Below are positions 1 to 10,504 of a stretch of 64,000 bases of DNA, piece after piece (the stretch's first letter is position 1; every line of letters starts with the position of its first letter). Below the pieces are notes generated by a model. The model searched no databases, had not been told where the DNA came from, and saw only the letters and a program-made list of their open reading frames with translations. The stretch is from DATCJA01 sp963814955 (GTDB taxonomy: Bacteria > Acidobacteriota > Vicinamibacteria > Vicinamibacterales > UBA2999): contig CAWFEX010000011.1 of NCBI GenBank assembly GCA_963814955.1, positions 1-64,000 on the forward strand. The letters are read 5' to 3'. Made by a program: the position numbers and the translations under genes.

Positions 1-54
1 GGCGGAACGCGGTGGCGAAAACTCTCACTCGTTCGCCGACAGCGTAGAATCGGG

Positions 55-619
55 CTGTCTGCCACCGATCCGGATATCACCGCGCTTCTGCTGGAATGGC
101 GAGGGGGAGACGAGAACGCGTTGTCGCGTCTCATACCGCTGGTTCATGACGAGTTGCGCAAGATCGCGCGTCGATGCCTGCGCCGCGATCGTTGGCGCAG
201 AGCCTTCAGGCCACCGCGCTCGTGAACGAGGCGTACCTTCGACTCGTTGATGTGCGGCGCGTGAACTGGCAGAACCGGACCCATTTTCTCGCAATGTCGG
301 CCCGGATCATGCGCCGCGTGCTCGTGGACGCGGCTCGCGCCCGCGGCGCCGACAAGCGTGGCGGCCACGCGGTGAGAGTGTCGCTTTCAGAAGCCTCCGA
401 ACGTCGGCCCGATCTGGGGGAAGACGTCATCGCCCTCAACGACGCGCTCGACGCGCTTGAACGAGAGATGTTCGAAAGGCGCGCATCGTGGAGCTGCGGT
501 TCTTCGCCGGGCTGAGCGTCGAGGAAACGGCCGTGGCCCTGGGCGTGTCTTCGCAGACGGTCGGGCGTGAATGGACCTTCGTCAAAGCATGGCTGCGCCG
601 CGAGCTGAAGCATCAGTAG
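55..619 (+). pseudogene. ECF-type RNA polymerase sigma factor, frameshifted
   Basis: Three reading frames together give an ECF sigma factor of about 185 residues. The first frame reads TALLLEWRGGDENALSRLIP (region 2 start), the second TALVNEAYLRLVD to LEREMFERR (rest of region 2), and the third IVELRFFAGLSVEETAVALG (region 4 helix-turn-helix), ending at a TAG at 617. Shifts fall near 170–185 and 470–485. The acidobacterial ECF subfamily with this pattern often sits beside Ser/Thr kinase genes, as here. No ATG precedes the first block; CTG at 55 is the best-placed start and lies just after a TAGAAT hexamer at 45–50, so the true start is uncertain. Either a decayed gene or one with sequence errors. 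Confidence 0.75.
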
Positions 620-624
620 CGAGA

Positions 625-642
625 CCCCTACGAAGGTAGGGG
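625..642. terminator. Hairpin between convergent genes
   Basis: CCCCTAC (625–631), loop GAAG, GTAGGGG (636–642): a perfect 7-bp stem between the sigma-factor stop (619) and the stop of the opposing LuxR fragment (652). No T-tract follows on either strand, so it is a candidate bidirectional terminator by position rather than a canonical one. Confidence 0.5.
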
Positions 643-651
643 AGTTCGCTC

Positions 652-865
652 TCACAACCCGGCACGGACCGCGGCCACCGCCAGCGCCACGCGGCGCCGG
701 ACCTGAAACTTTTCGAAAGAGCACCGATACGTGGCCCTTGACGGTTTGTTCGCGAATCCCCAGTGTTTTCGCGATTTCATTGTTCGTATGTCCTTCGACC
801 AATAATTCGAGCACTTCGAGTTCACGCGTCGTCAATGCCACTCCACCTGACAGAATCGTTCGCAT
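652..865 (-). pseudogene. LuxR/GerE-type HTH fragment
   Basis: The minus strand encodes LTTRELEVLELLVEGHTNNE then IAKTLGIREQTVKGHVSVLF, a textbook GerE helix-turn-helix as at the C-terminus of NarL/FixJ response regulators. A one-base shift near 718–722 moves the frame to a good C-terminus (EKFQVRRRVALAVAAVRAGL, stop at 652–654). No receiver domain can be read upstream: residues before the HTH are compositionally unlike one. So this is an orphan DNA-binding domain left from a larger regulator. ATG at 865 is the first usable start. It is transcribed towards the ECF sigma gene. Confidence 0.65.
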
Positions 866-965
866 GCCTTCACCACCGCACACGCCTTCCTGTCTCGAAA
901 GGCGGAAAGCGCGGGCGAAACCTCTCATCACACAAACGCTCGGCGAAGGCCCCCTCGTCTCGTCT

Positions 966-1019
966 ACAATCGGGCCCACGGCTCGTCAAGGCAGGATTGA
1001 TGATGACTCGATGGTCGCG
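966..1019 (+). repeat. 54-bp leader repeat, copy 1 of 2
   Basis: Identical to 3933–3986. It contains a -10-like ACAAT, the leader, an AGGA ribosome-binding site and the first codons of the downstream kinase. The noncoding identity shows that the two tandem kinase genes share a copied upstream region, not just a protein family. Confidence 0.85.
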
Positions 1020-3917
1020 CGTGAACGATCTGTTCCACGCCGCGCTTGCTCGTGCAGATGCCGACCGCGATGTGTTTCTTGCCGCCGAATGCGGCTCAGA
1101 CGCGGCGCTTCGCAACGACGTCAAGTCGCTGCTCGCGGCACATGACGCCAACGCGGTGTCTACGTCACGGTCACTCATGGCCGTGGGCACACATGTAGCC
1201 GGCTACGAGATCACGGGGTTTGTGGCCGCCGGCGCGATGGGCGAGGTATATCGTGCCCGCGACACGAAGTTGGGCCGCGACGTTGCGCTGAAGATCCTGC
1301 CGGCTGCGTTTATTCCGGATTCCGATCGTCGCGCGCGGTTCCAGCGAGGCGCGACTGCTGGCCTCGCTCAATCACCCGAACATTGCGACCATCTACGGCC
1401 TCGAAGAAGCCGATGGCGTCCATGCACTTGCGCTGGAACTGATCGAAGGCGAGACGCTCGCCGAACGGATTGCCGCGGCCGCATTCCAATCGAGGACGCG
1501 CTTCGAATTGCCAAACAGATGGCAGAGGCCCTGGAAGCGGCCCATGAACAGGGCATCATCCACCGGGATCTAAACCCGCCAACATCAAGCTCGACCCGAT
1601 GGGACCGTAAAGGTCCTCGACTTCGGGTTGGCCAAGGCGCTCGAACCGATGTCGGCGGTAGGTATCGACGCAACAGAATCGCCAAACATCACCTCGCCAG
1701 AGGTGATGACCGGCGTCGGGACGCTGCTCGGTACAGCCCGCTTACATGAGTCCCGAGCAGGCGAGAGGCCAGTCTGCCGACAGGCGCTCCGACATCTGGG
1801 CGTTCGGGTGCGTCCCTGTACAAAATGCTGAGCAGGCAAGCGGGCGTTTGCGGGTGCTGACATCGCCGGACACGCTGGCGAACGTGCTCAAGATAGAGCC
1901 GGATTGGAGCCGGCTCCCGGACGCCGTGCTGCCTCGCGTGCAACTGGTGCTGCGTGCGTGCCTCCAGAAAAATCCGAAGCGCCGTCTGGGCGATGCGCAG
2001 AGCATCCGACTCGCGCTGGAAGGAGCGTTCGATGCGGGGCCGGCGCCGTCACCAGCGTTCAGCGTGACTCGGCCGACGGCTTGGCAGCGCGTGGGGCGCT
2101 CGGCGGGCGCATCGCTCGCCACGGCTGCCGTCGTCGGAGTCGCCGCCTGGTTGCTGCAACCCGCGGTTCCGTCGCCGCCCGTAAACCGATTCGGTCATAT
2201 CGTGCCCGACGGCCAGCAGTTCAGATTCACTGGGAACCAACTTCTGGCGGTGTCCGATGACGGTCGGCAGTTCGCCTACAACACCGCGGACGGTCTTCGC
2301 CTCCGCAGGCTCGGTGAGCTCGAGGCGCGGGTGATTCCTGGAACCGAGATGCTGCTAGGGGCTCCGTTCTTCTCACCCGATGGACAGTCCGTCGGCTATT
2401 GGCAGGCCGAATCGCTTAAGCGTATCCCCATTAGCGGAGGAACGCCTGTGGTGATCACTGCGGCTGAGCCTCCCCACGGCGCGAGCTGGGCAGACGACGA
2501 CACCATTTTGTTCGGCCAATTAAGCGGGATTATGCGGGTACCGGCCAATGGCGGATAAGCCTGAGCTTGTCATCGCTACTAAACAGGGAGAAGAACAGGC
2601 GAGCAGTCCGCAGTTGCTGCCCGATGGCGACTCCGTGTTGTTCAGCGTCACGACGAGCACGTCGCAGCGACGGTGGGACGAAGCTCAGATTCTGGTTCAA
2701 TCGCTCCGCACGGGCGAGCGCAAAACCGTTCTCCACGGTGGCGCGGACGCGCGATACGTGTCGACAGGTCACATCGTGTACGCGGTCGGCGATGCGTTGT
2801 TCGCGGTTGCCTTCGATGCGGATCGCCTGGCGGTCCTAGGCGGCCCCGTGTCCCTGGTGCAAGGGGTCTCGCGGCCGATCAATCAGGCGGTCGCTATTGC
2901 CACTGGCAATTACGGCGTTTCCACCGGTGGCACGCTGGTCTACGTGACCGGCATCAGGCTGGCTTTTGGCGCCGCGGCTGTCACGACGCCGGTCTGGGTC
3001 AATCGCGATGGGCGCGAGGAGCCGATTCCGGCGCCACCGCGCGCTTATGTCGCCCCCCGCGTCTCTCCCGATGGTACCAAGGTGGCGTTCGACGTGCGCG
3101 ATCAGCAACTCGACATTTGGATTTGGGATCTCCTGCGCCAGACGCTCACACGGTTGACCGTCGACCCCGGAGAGGATGAATTCCCGCTCTGGTCCCCCGA
3201 TGGCAAACGCTTGGCGTTCTCGTCGACGCGCGTTGCCGGCGGCTCCGCGTTCAAGACAGGCCTGTTCTGGGTCGCCGCCGACGGGACCGGGGCTGTCCAA
3301 CCATTGGCACAGGGTGACAATCAGACATTTCCGGACGCCTTCACCCCCGATGGCTCGCAAGTCCTTGTGCGCGGTTCCGCGCCCGGAGGCAATGACGATA
3401 TTTTCCTGGTGTCACTCAATAGGACGTCGGCCGAAGGGACGGCGGGGTCTGAGGTTCGGCCGCTGTTGCAGACGATGTTCAACGAACAGAATCCAGCTTT
3501 GTCGCCCGACGGACGGTGGCTCGCATACGAGTCCGATGAGTCCGGCGATGCGGAGATTTACGTGCGACCGTTTCCTGACGTGGACGCAGGTCGGTGGCAA
3601 GTCTCGACGGGCGGCGGCGTTCAGGCCGCGTGGGCGCGAAGCGGCCGAGAGCTGTTCTACCGGAGTGGCACAGCGCTTCTGGCCGTGCCGGTTCAGACCG
3701 GTACGGGTTTCGTGGCGGGCACCCCGAAGACCTTGTTCGAAGGACAGTATTTTTGGAGGGAATCACGGGGCGATCCTACGACGTGGCGCCGGATGGCCGG
3801 CGGTTCCTGTTCCTCAAACCTGTGCCGGCCGGGGACTCCGGCGCGACGCCGCGTCCCCGCATCATGATCGTTGAGAACTGGTTCGAGGAGCTGAAGCGCC
3901 TCGTGCCAACGGATTGA
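1000..3917 (+). pseudogene. Ser/Thr protein kinase–PD40 (WD40-like) propeller protein, multiply frameshifted
   Basis: The layout is a short N-terminal helical segment (WSRVNDLFHAAL…KSLLAAHDANAV), a protein kinase domain (glycine loop GAMGEVYRARD, VALKIL lysine, HRDL loop, DFGLAKALEP, MSPEQARG, RSDIWAFG), one membrane segment near codon positions 2110–2160, then a periplasmic beta-propeller with several SPDG blades (VSPDGTKVAFD, WSPDGKRLAFS, LSPDGRWLAYE) and the tail NWFEELKRLVPTD. This is the acidobacterial membrane kinase with an extracytoplasmic sensor. Frames change near 1348, 1478, 1577, 1605, 1733, 1820–1860, 2555 and 3762. ATG at 1000 or 1003 follows AGGA. All lesions are indels; no stop comes from a point change. 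Confidence 0.85.
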
Positions 3918-3932
3918 CCAGCCTCACCTTAC

Positions 3933-3986
3933 ACAATCGGGCCCACGGCTCGTCAAGGCAGGATTGATGATGACTCGATGGTCGCG
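3933..3986 (+). repeat. 54-bp leader repeat, copy 2 of 2
   Basis: Exact copy of 966–1019, directly upstream of and entering the second kinase gene. Similarity continues, with substitutions, for about 300 bases into both kinase domains, which marks a fairly recent tandem duplication or gene conversion. Confidence 0.85.
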
Positions 3987-6856
3987 GATGAACGATCTGT
4001 TTCACGCCGCTCTTGCCCGAGCTGCGGCCGACCGCGATCTGTTTCTTGCCGGCGAATGCGGCGCAGACGTGGCGCTTCGCAACGACGTCAAGTCGCTGCT
4101 CGCGGCCCATGACGCGAACGCGGTGTCGATGTCACAGTCACTCATGGCCGTGGGCACACATGTAGGCGATTACGAGATCACAGGGTTTGTGGCAGCCGGC
4201 GCGATGGGCGAGGTGTATCGCGCGCGCGACACGAAGTTGGGCCGCGACGTTGCGCTGAAGATCCTGCCGGAGGCGTTCGCGACAGATTCCGATCGACTGG
4301 CGCGATTCGAGCGCGAGGCGCGAGTGCTGGCCTCGCTGAATCATCCCGAACATTGCCGCGATCTACGGCCTCGAAGAGGCGGACGGCGTCCATGCGCTGG
4401 TGCTGGAGCTGGTCGAGGGCGAGACGCTCGCCGAACGAATCGGGCGCGGGCCGATTCCGATCGATGAAGCGCTGCCGATCGCCAAGCAGATCGCCGAAGC
4501 GCTCGAAGCCGCGCACGAACAAGGCATCATCCATCGCGATCTGAAGCCCGCCAACATCAAGCTGCGCGCCGGACGGCACGGTGAAGGTCCTCGACTTCGG
4601 TCTGGCGAAGGCGCTCGAACCAGTATCGGCGCACCCACGTGATGCGACCGCATCTCCGACCATCACTCAGCCCGCGATGATGACCGGCGTCGGCGTGATT
4701 GCTCGGCACGGCTGCTTACATGAGCCCGGAGCAGGCACGCGGCGAGGCGGTGGACAGGCGCAGTGACGTCTGGGCGTTCGGCTGCGTGCTGTACGAGATG
4801 CTCACCGGCAGGCGGGCGTTTGCGGGCGACGACGTCTCGGACACGCTCGCCAACGTGCTGAAGATCGAGCCCGAGTGGAACAGGCTTCCCGCCGAGGTGC
4901 CGCAGCGAGTCCGCGGGGTACTGCGCGCGTGTCTGCAGAAGGATCCGAAGGAGCGCCTGGGTGACGTGCAGAGTGTGCGTCTGGCGCTGCAGGGCCTGTT
5001 CGACACCGAGACGTCACAGGGCACGCGAGTCGTGGCGCAGCCCATGTGGCGGCGGGCACTGCCGTGGGTCGCCGGGATTGTCGTGGGCGGCCTGCTCGTC
5101 GGCCTCGCGAGTCGTGCCGTCACGCAGCCTTCCACGCGACCAGTGGCGCCGCTTCGTCGTGACCACGCCCGATACGGCACCATTCAGCCCCAGCCCGGTT
5201 AACGGAACACCGAACCTTGCGATCTCGCCGGATGGGACGGCGTCATCTACCGCGCCAGCGTAGGTGGTCGGAACCACCTCTACATCCGTCGAGTCGATCA
5301 GCTCGAAGGAGCCTCGCTATTCAGTGCCGACGCAGACGTCGGGAACCCAATTGTGTCGCCGGACGGCACCTGGGTCGCCTTTGCAACAGCGACGGACAAC
5401 ACGTGGAAGAAGGTCTCGATGCTCGGGGGACCCGCGGTAACGCTGTTCCCGGCCTCAATTCCTTCGTCGGTGCCAGCTGGACGCCCGACGACACGATCAT
5501 CTTCGCCGGAAGTACTTCGGCCTCTTCCGGGGCCCGGCGGCAGGTGGCGAATCCACCGCGCTGACGACGCTCGACACCAAACGCCTCGAGATCGACTCAC
5601 CGGTGGCCAGAGGTCTTGCCCGGCGGCGCCGCGGTGCTCTTTAGCATCCGCAGGCGCGGCGGTGGTTTCCAAAACAGCGAGATTGCCGTGCTCAATCTGG
5701 CCACGAACGAGCAGCGGATCTTACTTTCAGGCGGCAGCCGTCCTCGATACGCGCCCACCGGGCACCTGGTCTATGGCGTCGACGGGGGAACGCTCATGGC
5801 AGTGCCATTCGATCTCGACCGGCTCCAGCTCGCGGGCGACCCGGTGCCCGTCCTGGAAGGCGTCATGACGAATGGTGGGAATGGGGCGATGGAGTTCGAT
5901 CTATCGGCGAATGGGTCGCTGGTGTACGTTGCGGCGGCTGACTCAGGGGCGCGGCGGTCGCTGGTGTGGGTGGACCGGCAGGGCCGGGAGGACGCGCTCA
6001 ACGTGCCGCCACGCGCCTATACGTCCCCGCGGATCTCGCCCGATGGCACCAAGCTGGCGCTGAATCTCCGCGATGAGCAGAACGACATCTGGATATGGGA
6101 CTTCGCTCGCGAAATGCTCACGCGCTTGACGTTCGACCCCGGGCAGGACCGGTTTCCGGTATGGTCACCCGACGGCCGACGCATCGCGTTTTCCTCGCAG
6201 CGCGACGGCAGCCGGGGGAACCCGTTCTGGCAGGCGGCCGACGGTACCGGTACGGTGGAACGGCTGGCCGAGAGCGACCGGCGGCAGGTGTTCCCGACGG
6301 CGTTCTCGCCCGACGCCACACGGCTTATTGTCTACGGCGATCACCTCGACAACGCGGACAACGACGACGTCGGCATCGTGCACCTGGGGGACAGGCGAGC
6401 CGTGCCGCTGCTGCAAGCGACCTTCCAAGAGCGCAACCCGGATCTGTCACCCGACGGTCGCTGGCTGGCCTACGATTCGAACGAATCGGGACGCGAGCAG
6501 GTCTACGTGCGGCCGTTTCCCGATGTCGACAAGGGACGCTGGCAGGTGTCCACCGGCGGCGGCAACCAACCCAGATGGGCTCGGAACGGGAGGGAGTTGT
6601 TCTTCCGCCGCGGCACGGCCTTGATGGCCGTCCCGTTCAGACGGACCCGGGTTTTGCGGCCGGAAATCCAGCAGTCGTGTTTGAAGGTTCGTATGCGACG
6701 CCTCAGGGCGGGCGCAATTACGATGTGTCGCCGGACGGCCGACGGTTCCTCATGATCAAGGAGGGGGCGGCAACGGGTGACGCCGCGCCCCGGCCCCAGA
6801 TCATCCTTGTGCAAAACTGGTTCGAGGAGCTGAAGCGTCTCGTGCCGACCAACTGA
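3967..6856 (+). pseudogene. Ser/Thr protein kinase–PD40 propeller protein, tandem paralog, multiply frameshifted
   Basis: Paralog of the gene at 1000–3917, 49 bp downstream of it and with the same domain order: helical N-terminus, kinase (GAMGEVYRARD, VALKILPEAF, IIHRDLKPANIKL, VLDFGLAKALEP, MSPEQARGEAVDRRSDVWAF), a membrane segment around 5050–5110, propeller blades (ISPDGTKLALN, WSPDGRRIAFS, LSPDGRWLAYD) and the tail NWFEELKRLVPTN. Frames change near 4347 (CATCCCG for expected CATCCG), 4567, 4698 (extra A), 5165–5240, 5450, 5545, 5612 and 6650. Some of these are one-base changes in short homopolymers. Start ATG 3967 or 3970 by identity with copy 1. Confidence 0.85.
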
Positions 6857-6984
6857 TATCCATCGCGTGTCATGGGCTGGCTAATCAACATCCTCGATCG
6901 TTGTTCTCGTTTGAAAATCGACGTCCCTTCATATCTCGGGCGAGCCGTTCTATCGCCCGTCTGCCTCGTTCACACGGTCCAGAG

Positions 6985-7127
6985 GCGGCGAACGGGGAAA
7001 GGGTGAAGCCCGACACGCTCCGCCCATCCGCCGTTCTGACGCGCTCGTCAGGTCTTCGTTTGAGGTGAGCCCACGCCGGTGCTTGTTGAGGGCAAAGCCC
7101 TCGGATCCCTCTACCCTACGGCGTTTA
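6985..7127. repeat. Dispersed repeat, copy A (type 1)
   Basis: Runs from GCGGCGAAC to ACGGCGTTTA and matches 9256–9399 along its length, including CGTCAGGTCTTCG, GAGGTGAGCCC and ATCCCTCTACC. It shares CCGCCGTTCTGACG with copies B and D. It fills most of the gap between the second kinase stop and nhaA; nothing coding is seen in 6857–7156. Confidence 0.75.
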
Positions 7128-7156
7128 TCGCAACTGATTCAGAATAGCCCGGGGAA

Positions 7157-8317
7157 CTACGGTTCGAGGTTTGTGGTGGGCTCTGATGAAGCACGCCGGC
7201 GCACGACGCGTGACACTACAACGGCAAGTGGCGCGGCCAGGAAGCTAAAGAGGGCGCCCATCTTCGTTTGGGCTAACGCGGGTCCTTCCGGAAAAGCCGC
7301 CGTCGCAAAGAACAGCGAGACCGTAAAACCAATTGAGGCGGCGACACCGACCACGAGCAGGTCACTGATCCGCAGTCCCGACGGCAATCGCGCCCCAACC
7401 CAGCGAGCCGCGCCAGAAAAGAGCAGGATGCCAATCGGCTTGCCAAATAGCAGCGCCCCGAGCACGTAATACGTGCCCGGTCCGACTTGCTCAAACGGAA
7501 CGCCAGCGTTCGCAAATCCAAAAAACAGCAGCACGAACTGGACGGGCGGCGCCCACCAATGTTCAAACTGGTTCAGCGTGTCCCTGTGAAGTTCCTCCCG
7601 CGGATCGAACAACCCGAGGTCGCGTGAACCGTGCGGCATCAACGGCACAATCGGCACCAGCGCGAGTGCGGGATGAAAGCCACCGAAGTACAGCGCACCC
7701 CATGAGAGTAAGCCGGGGCCGATCACGTAGGGCCAGAAGTTGCGGGTTCCACGTCGCCTCAGCCAGAGTGCGAGCAGCATCGCCGCCATCATCAACGCGA
7801 CAAGTGCAGGGAACGAGAGAGCGCCCGAAGGGTAGAAGATGGCCAAAATGATTAGTCCGAGCGCATCATCGGCAATCGCCAGCAGCAGCAGGAACGGGAT
7901 GGCGGGGTGTCCTGCGGGAAAGATGACGCGGGCGATCATCGCGGAGAATGCGATGTCGGTCGCACAGGGGATCGCCCATCCTCGGCTCAGGCCTGGGGGT
8001 CCGAAGGTCGACACCAAGGCGAGGTAAATAACCGCGGGGGCAACCATACCCCCGACCGCCGCTGCGAGTGGCGACAGCGCACGACGAGGAGACGCCAATG
8101 GCCCTCCGGGCAATGTGGCCTCGAATACCTCCTTTGCCGCTATGGCAAAGAAGAACACCATGGCCACGTCGTTGACCCAAAAATGCAGTGGGTGTGCGAG
8201 GTGTTCGTAACCCGTCAGATCAACATTCGCCCATATCACTGCCGCGATGGTTCCCGCGAGCAGCAGAAGCGAATTATCGAAGATGAAGTTGATGAACTTG
8301 AAACGGCTGGGCGTCAT
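7157..8317 (-). CDS. nhaA: Na+/H+ antiporter NhaA
   Basis: A 386-residue inner-membrane antiporter that exchanges Na+ for protons to keep cytoplasmic sodium and pH in range. The NhaA signatures are clear: CATDIAFSAM in the discontinuous helix region and LLLLAIADDALGLIILAIFY, which holds the adjacent Asp pair needed for ion binding. About eleven hydrophobic segments span the protein, and length is normal for NhaA. The start is taken at ATG 8317, giving MTPSRFKFINFIFDN…; upstream in-frame residues are not NhaA-like. The ATG overlaps the stop of the small upstream gene (ATGA), so the two are probably translationally coupled. Confidence 0.95.
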   Translation of the reverse strand: MTPSRFKFINFIFDNSLLLLAGTIAAVIWANVDLTGYEHLAHPLHFWVNDVAMVFFFAIAAKEVFEATLPGGPLASPRRALSPLAAAVGGMVAPAVIYLALVSTFGPPGLSRGWAIPCATDIAFSAMIARVIFPAGHPAIPFLLLLAIADDALGLIILAIFYPSGALSFPALVALMMAAMLLALWLRRRGTRNFWPYVIGPGLLSWGALYFGGFHPALALVPIVPLMPHGSRDLGLFDPREELHRDTLNQFEHWWAPPVQFVLLFFGFANAGVPFEQVGPGTYYVLGALLFGKPIGILLFSGAARWVGARLPSGLRISDLLVVGVAASIGFTVSLFFATAAFPEGPALAQTKMGALFSFLAAPLAVVVSRVVRRRASSEPTTNLEP

Positions 8318-8499
8318 CGTTTGCCAGGCGGTGACCCGGTCCCGCGGCCCGCGGGTGCTTGGAGGGCTTTGGCCCCTGCGAACAAGAGCAGCATCAGGCC
8401 GACGAGGAGTAGCACATGCACGAGGGTTCCCACGTTGTATACCCCCACAACCCCGAGCAGCCATGCGACCAGCAATAGGAGTGCAGCCTTCAGAAGCAT
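8314..8499 (-). CDS. Small two-helix membrane protein, Lmo0937-like
   Basis: Sixty-one residues, almost all in two hydrophobic helices (LLKAALLLLVAWLLGVVGVY and VGTLVHVLLLVGLMLLLFAG), with a short charged tail. The helix–GVY/NVG–helix layout resembles the Lmo0937 family of small membrane proteins of unknown function. Its TGA overlaps the nhaA ATG by 4 nt, so it is the leader gene of an nhaA operon. The ATG at 8499 follows a purine stretch only weakly like a Shine–Dalgarno site. A stress or envelope role is inference. Confidence 0.7.
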   Translation of the reverse strand: MLLKAALLLLVAWLLGVVGVYNVGTLVHVLLLVGLMLLLFAGAKALQAPAGRGTGSPPGKR

Positions 8500-8828
8500 G
8501 TTGCCTCCGTGGCAGCGGGACTGGCCGATTTCAAAGAGTGGGAAGGTGGCGCGGAGATGCGCCAAAAACCGATGACTACAGAGGCTGCGCGACCGGGAGC
8601 AGAAAAATCCCCAGGTGCAAACGAGCAGTCAAGCCAACGTGCCATAGCATCCTCCCGGTCTCGCGACCCAGAGGATGGCGGCCCGACCATCCGGTTTCCT
8701 GCAGCGGGAGCCCGCTGCACCCTCGCTCGTTATGAGCTACGACTGCGAGTATACATGTTCGAGCACTCACTCCTGCTTGGTCGCCCAGTGTTTGGTAAAG
8801 CGCCGAGAGCACGTACACGTCGCAACAC

Positions 8829-9017
8829 GGTGGCTGGCTTAGACGACCCGTCTGCGTCGTCTACACCGCGGTACGGCGGCGAACGTCGAAGAGATCGAAG
8901 CGTAGTCGCAGCACGCAGACCGCCGTTCTGACGGGCTCTCACGCTTCGTTGGATTGGGAGCCCGACCGGGGGGGTATCGAAAATGTTGCAACTCGCCCGT
9001 CTTGTCGAGCGCTCGCG
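8829..9017. repeat. Dispersed repeat, copy B (type 2)
   Basis: About 189 bp that align with 10504–10690: CTTAGACGACCCGTC, CGTCTA, GCAGACCGCCGTTCTGACGG, TTGGATTGGG, GGGGGGTAT, AATGTTGCAAC and GTCGAGCGCTCGCG in the same order. The middle is shared with copies A and C. No terminal inverted repeat is obvious. The rest of 8500–9422 shows no convincing gene; open frames there have no recognisable domain. Confidence 0.8.
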
Positions 9018-9255
9018 GCAACGCGTGTGTGAGGGCGATTCGTCAGGTTTTCCTCGCCGTGAGGTTTTTACCTTATTTTTCTGCGCTAAACGCGTAATGG
9101 GGCGACCCTAACAGGGCCGTTCTGCGCCAGGCACCTCGCTGATCGTCCGATCCAACGTCGAAATCGGTGGTGCCCACCTATCCTTTCGCCCACGGTAGCC
9201 CAAGCCTACACGATTCCGACGAATCACTCCCACAAGTCGCCTAATGTCTCTACGA

Positions 9256-9399
9256 GCGGCGAACCCCCACAGATCTCGAACGCAGAGTCGTTTCGCGCAT
9301 ACCGTCGTTCTGACGGGCTCGTCAGGTCTTCGCTTGAGGTGAGCCCGCGCCGCTGCTTATTGGGGCAAGCCCACGAATCCCTCTACACCACGGCGTTTA
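9256..9399. repeat. Dispersed repeat, copy C (type 1)
   Basis: Matches 6985–7127 over its length and ends just before the stop of the nucleotidyltransferase. It contains GGGCTC…GAGCCC (9316–9345), a 6-bp stem around a 20-base arm. Confidence 0.75.
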
Positions 9400-9422
9400 T
9401 GGGGAGTCAACGCGCTGCGCTC

Positions 9423-10247
9423 TTAGAGCTCTTGAGGGGTGAATGACGTAGCAACATCAATCCCCTTAGTGTCGAGCGGGATTATTCCCTGTTGCCTGAG
9501 TTCGTCTACGGTCTCTTGGAACAATCGGTCTGCTTCTGAGAATCTCTCTTCCAAGAGGCTCGGATCTGCTACGTAACAAAGCCGCTCAATCGTTTGAACG
9601 ATTGGAGCCGGCATATCTTCTTTGAGATAGCGCATGCCGAAGTCCCATCTCGCCGGCCGGTAACGCATGCCTAAGACATTGAGCAGCGGGCGAACGCTGC
9701 CGCCGATGTGGGCCGCAAACGCGTCCATCGTCCGACCGCGCGCGAGTTCCTTTCGAAACCATCCGTAATAGATCTGCCACTTCATGATTTCCTGGTGAAG
9801 CGCCTCGCGTATATGACGGCGGTGCGCTTCGGCGTCCCACGGAGGAAGGAGCAACCGCTTGTCATGATCGAAGATCACCACGATCTCGCCGTGGCGCTCC
9901 GGCTGATTGTGCAGATCGGCAGACGTGTCGGCAAACAAGTGAATGTCCACCTGCAACCATCGGCTTGCCGACCGAAGGCGAAATACCCGCGTGTCCTCGT
10001 CCCTGATTGGCTGCGAGAGATCGTTCCATCGAAGAGTGACACCCCCGAGCGCGTCGCAGGCGCTGTCTACGAGCGCCCACACCTCTTCGTTGGTCCCTTG
10101 TCGGCACAAGAGGCCGATATCAAGGTCAGAGAAGTCATCCACGCGACCAAACGCGGCTGATCCTGCTTCCCACATGGCAAGAACAGATTTACAAGAGGCC
10201 AAGTGGTCTCTCAGTGTGTCTCGAACCAGGATTCGGGACATTTTCAT
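9423..10247 (-). CDS. Nucleotidyltransferase-domain protein (aminoglycoside adenylyltransferase-like)
   Basis: A 274-residue soluble protein with the pol-beta-type nucleotidyltransferase signature GSAAFGRVDDFSDLDIGLL (Gly-Ser followed by the Asp-x-Asp pair, about residues 29–47); VDIHLF near residue 99 supplies the third likely carboxylate. The C-terminal half is helical, as in the ANT/Lin-type family that adenylates small molecules. The substrate cannot be told from sequence, so resistance is possible but not shown. The ORF is intact and sits between repeat C (24 bp from its stop) and a hydrolase fragment plus repeat D upstream, so it may be acquired. ATG 10247 or the ATG two codons later are both possible. 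Confidence 0.85.
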   Translation of the reverse strand: MKMSRILVRDTLRDHLASCKSVLAMWEAGSAAFGRVDDFSDLDIGLLCRQGTNEEVWALVDSACDALGGVTLRWNDLSQPIRDEDTRVFRLRSASRWLQVDIHLFADTSADLHNQPERHGEIVVIFDHDKRLLLPPWDAEAHRRHIREALHQEIMKWQIYYGWFRKELARGRTMDAFAAHIGGSVRPLLNVLGMRYRPARWDFGMRYLKEDMPAPIVQTIERLCYVADPSLLEERFSEADRLFQETVDELRQQGIIPLDTKGIDVATSFTPQEL

Positions 10248-10273
10248 GGTTCTCCCTCAGTGTTCAGCGAAGC

Positions 10274-10504
10274 CTACGGCGTTCGCAGCATAACGCCAAC
10301 TGCGGACCACCGAGGCTGCGAGGGAACGGCGGTCGACGCGCCCGGGACTGGCGCTCGAATGTTGCTGATCCATTCGACGCTGTCCTTGAACGCCTGAGAT
10401 AAGCCGATGGTCGAGAAATCGAAGACCACGAGCTCATGTCCGTAGCCCGGATATTCCCGGTACTGAAACTGCGACTGGCCGCGCGCGATGAGTTCCCTGA
10501 GACG
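10274..10504 (-). pseudogene. Alpha/beta hydrolase C-terminal fragment
   Basis: The minus strand reads LRELIARGQSQFQYREYPGY then GHELVVFDFSTIGLSQAFKD and SVEWISNI. The GYGHE motif is typical of the catalytic-His region of alpha/beta hydrolases and S9-type peptidases. The frame enters from repeat D at about 10504 with no start, so the N-terminal part is gone. The last residues before the stop (10274) do not look family-like. Confidence 0.5.

Noticed and set aside
206..650. Minus-strand open frame continuing from the LuxR fragment through the sigma-factor gene
   Set aside because: The residues are antisense to the ECF sigma factor; the LuxR protein ends at 652 after a one-base shift.
8509..8931. 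140-residue plus-strand frame between nhaA partner and repeat B
   Set aside because: No domain, no ribosome site, Arg/Ser-rich composition, and it crosses the repeat.
6985..9399. CRISPR array
   Set aside because: Four copies are spaced by kilobases, are 140–190 bp long and contain no regular spacers.
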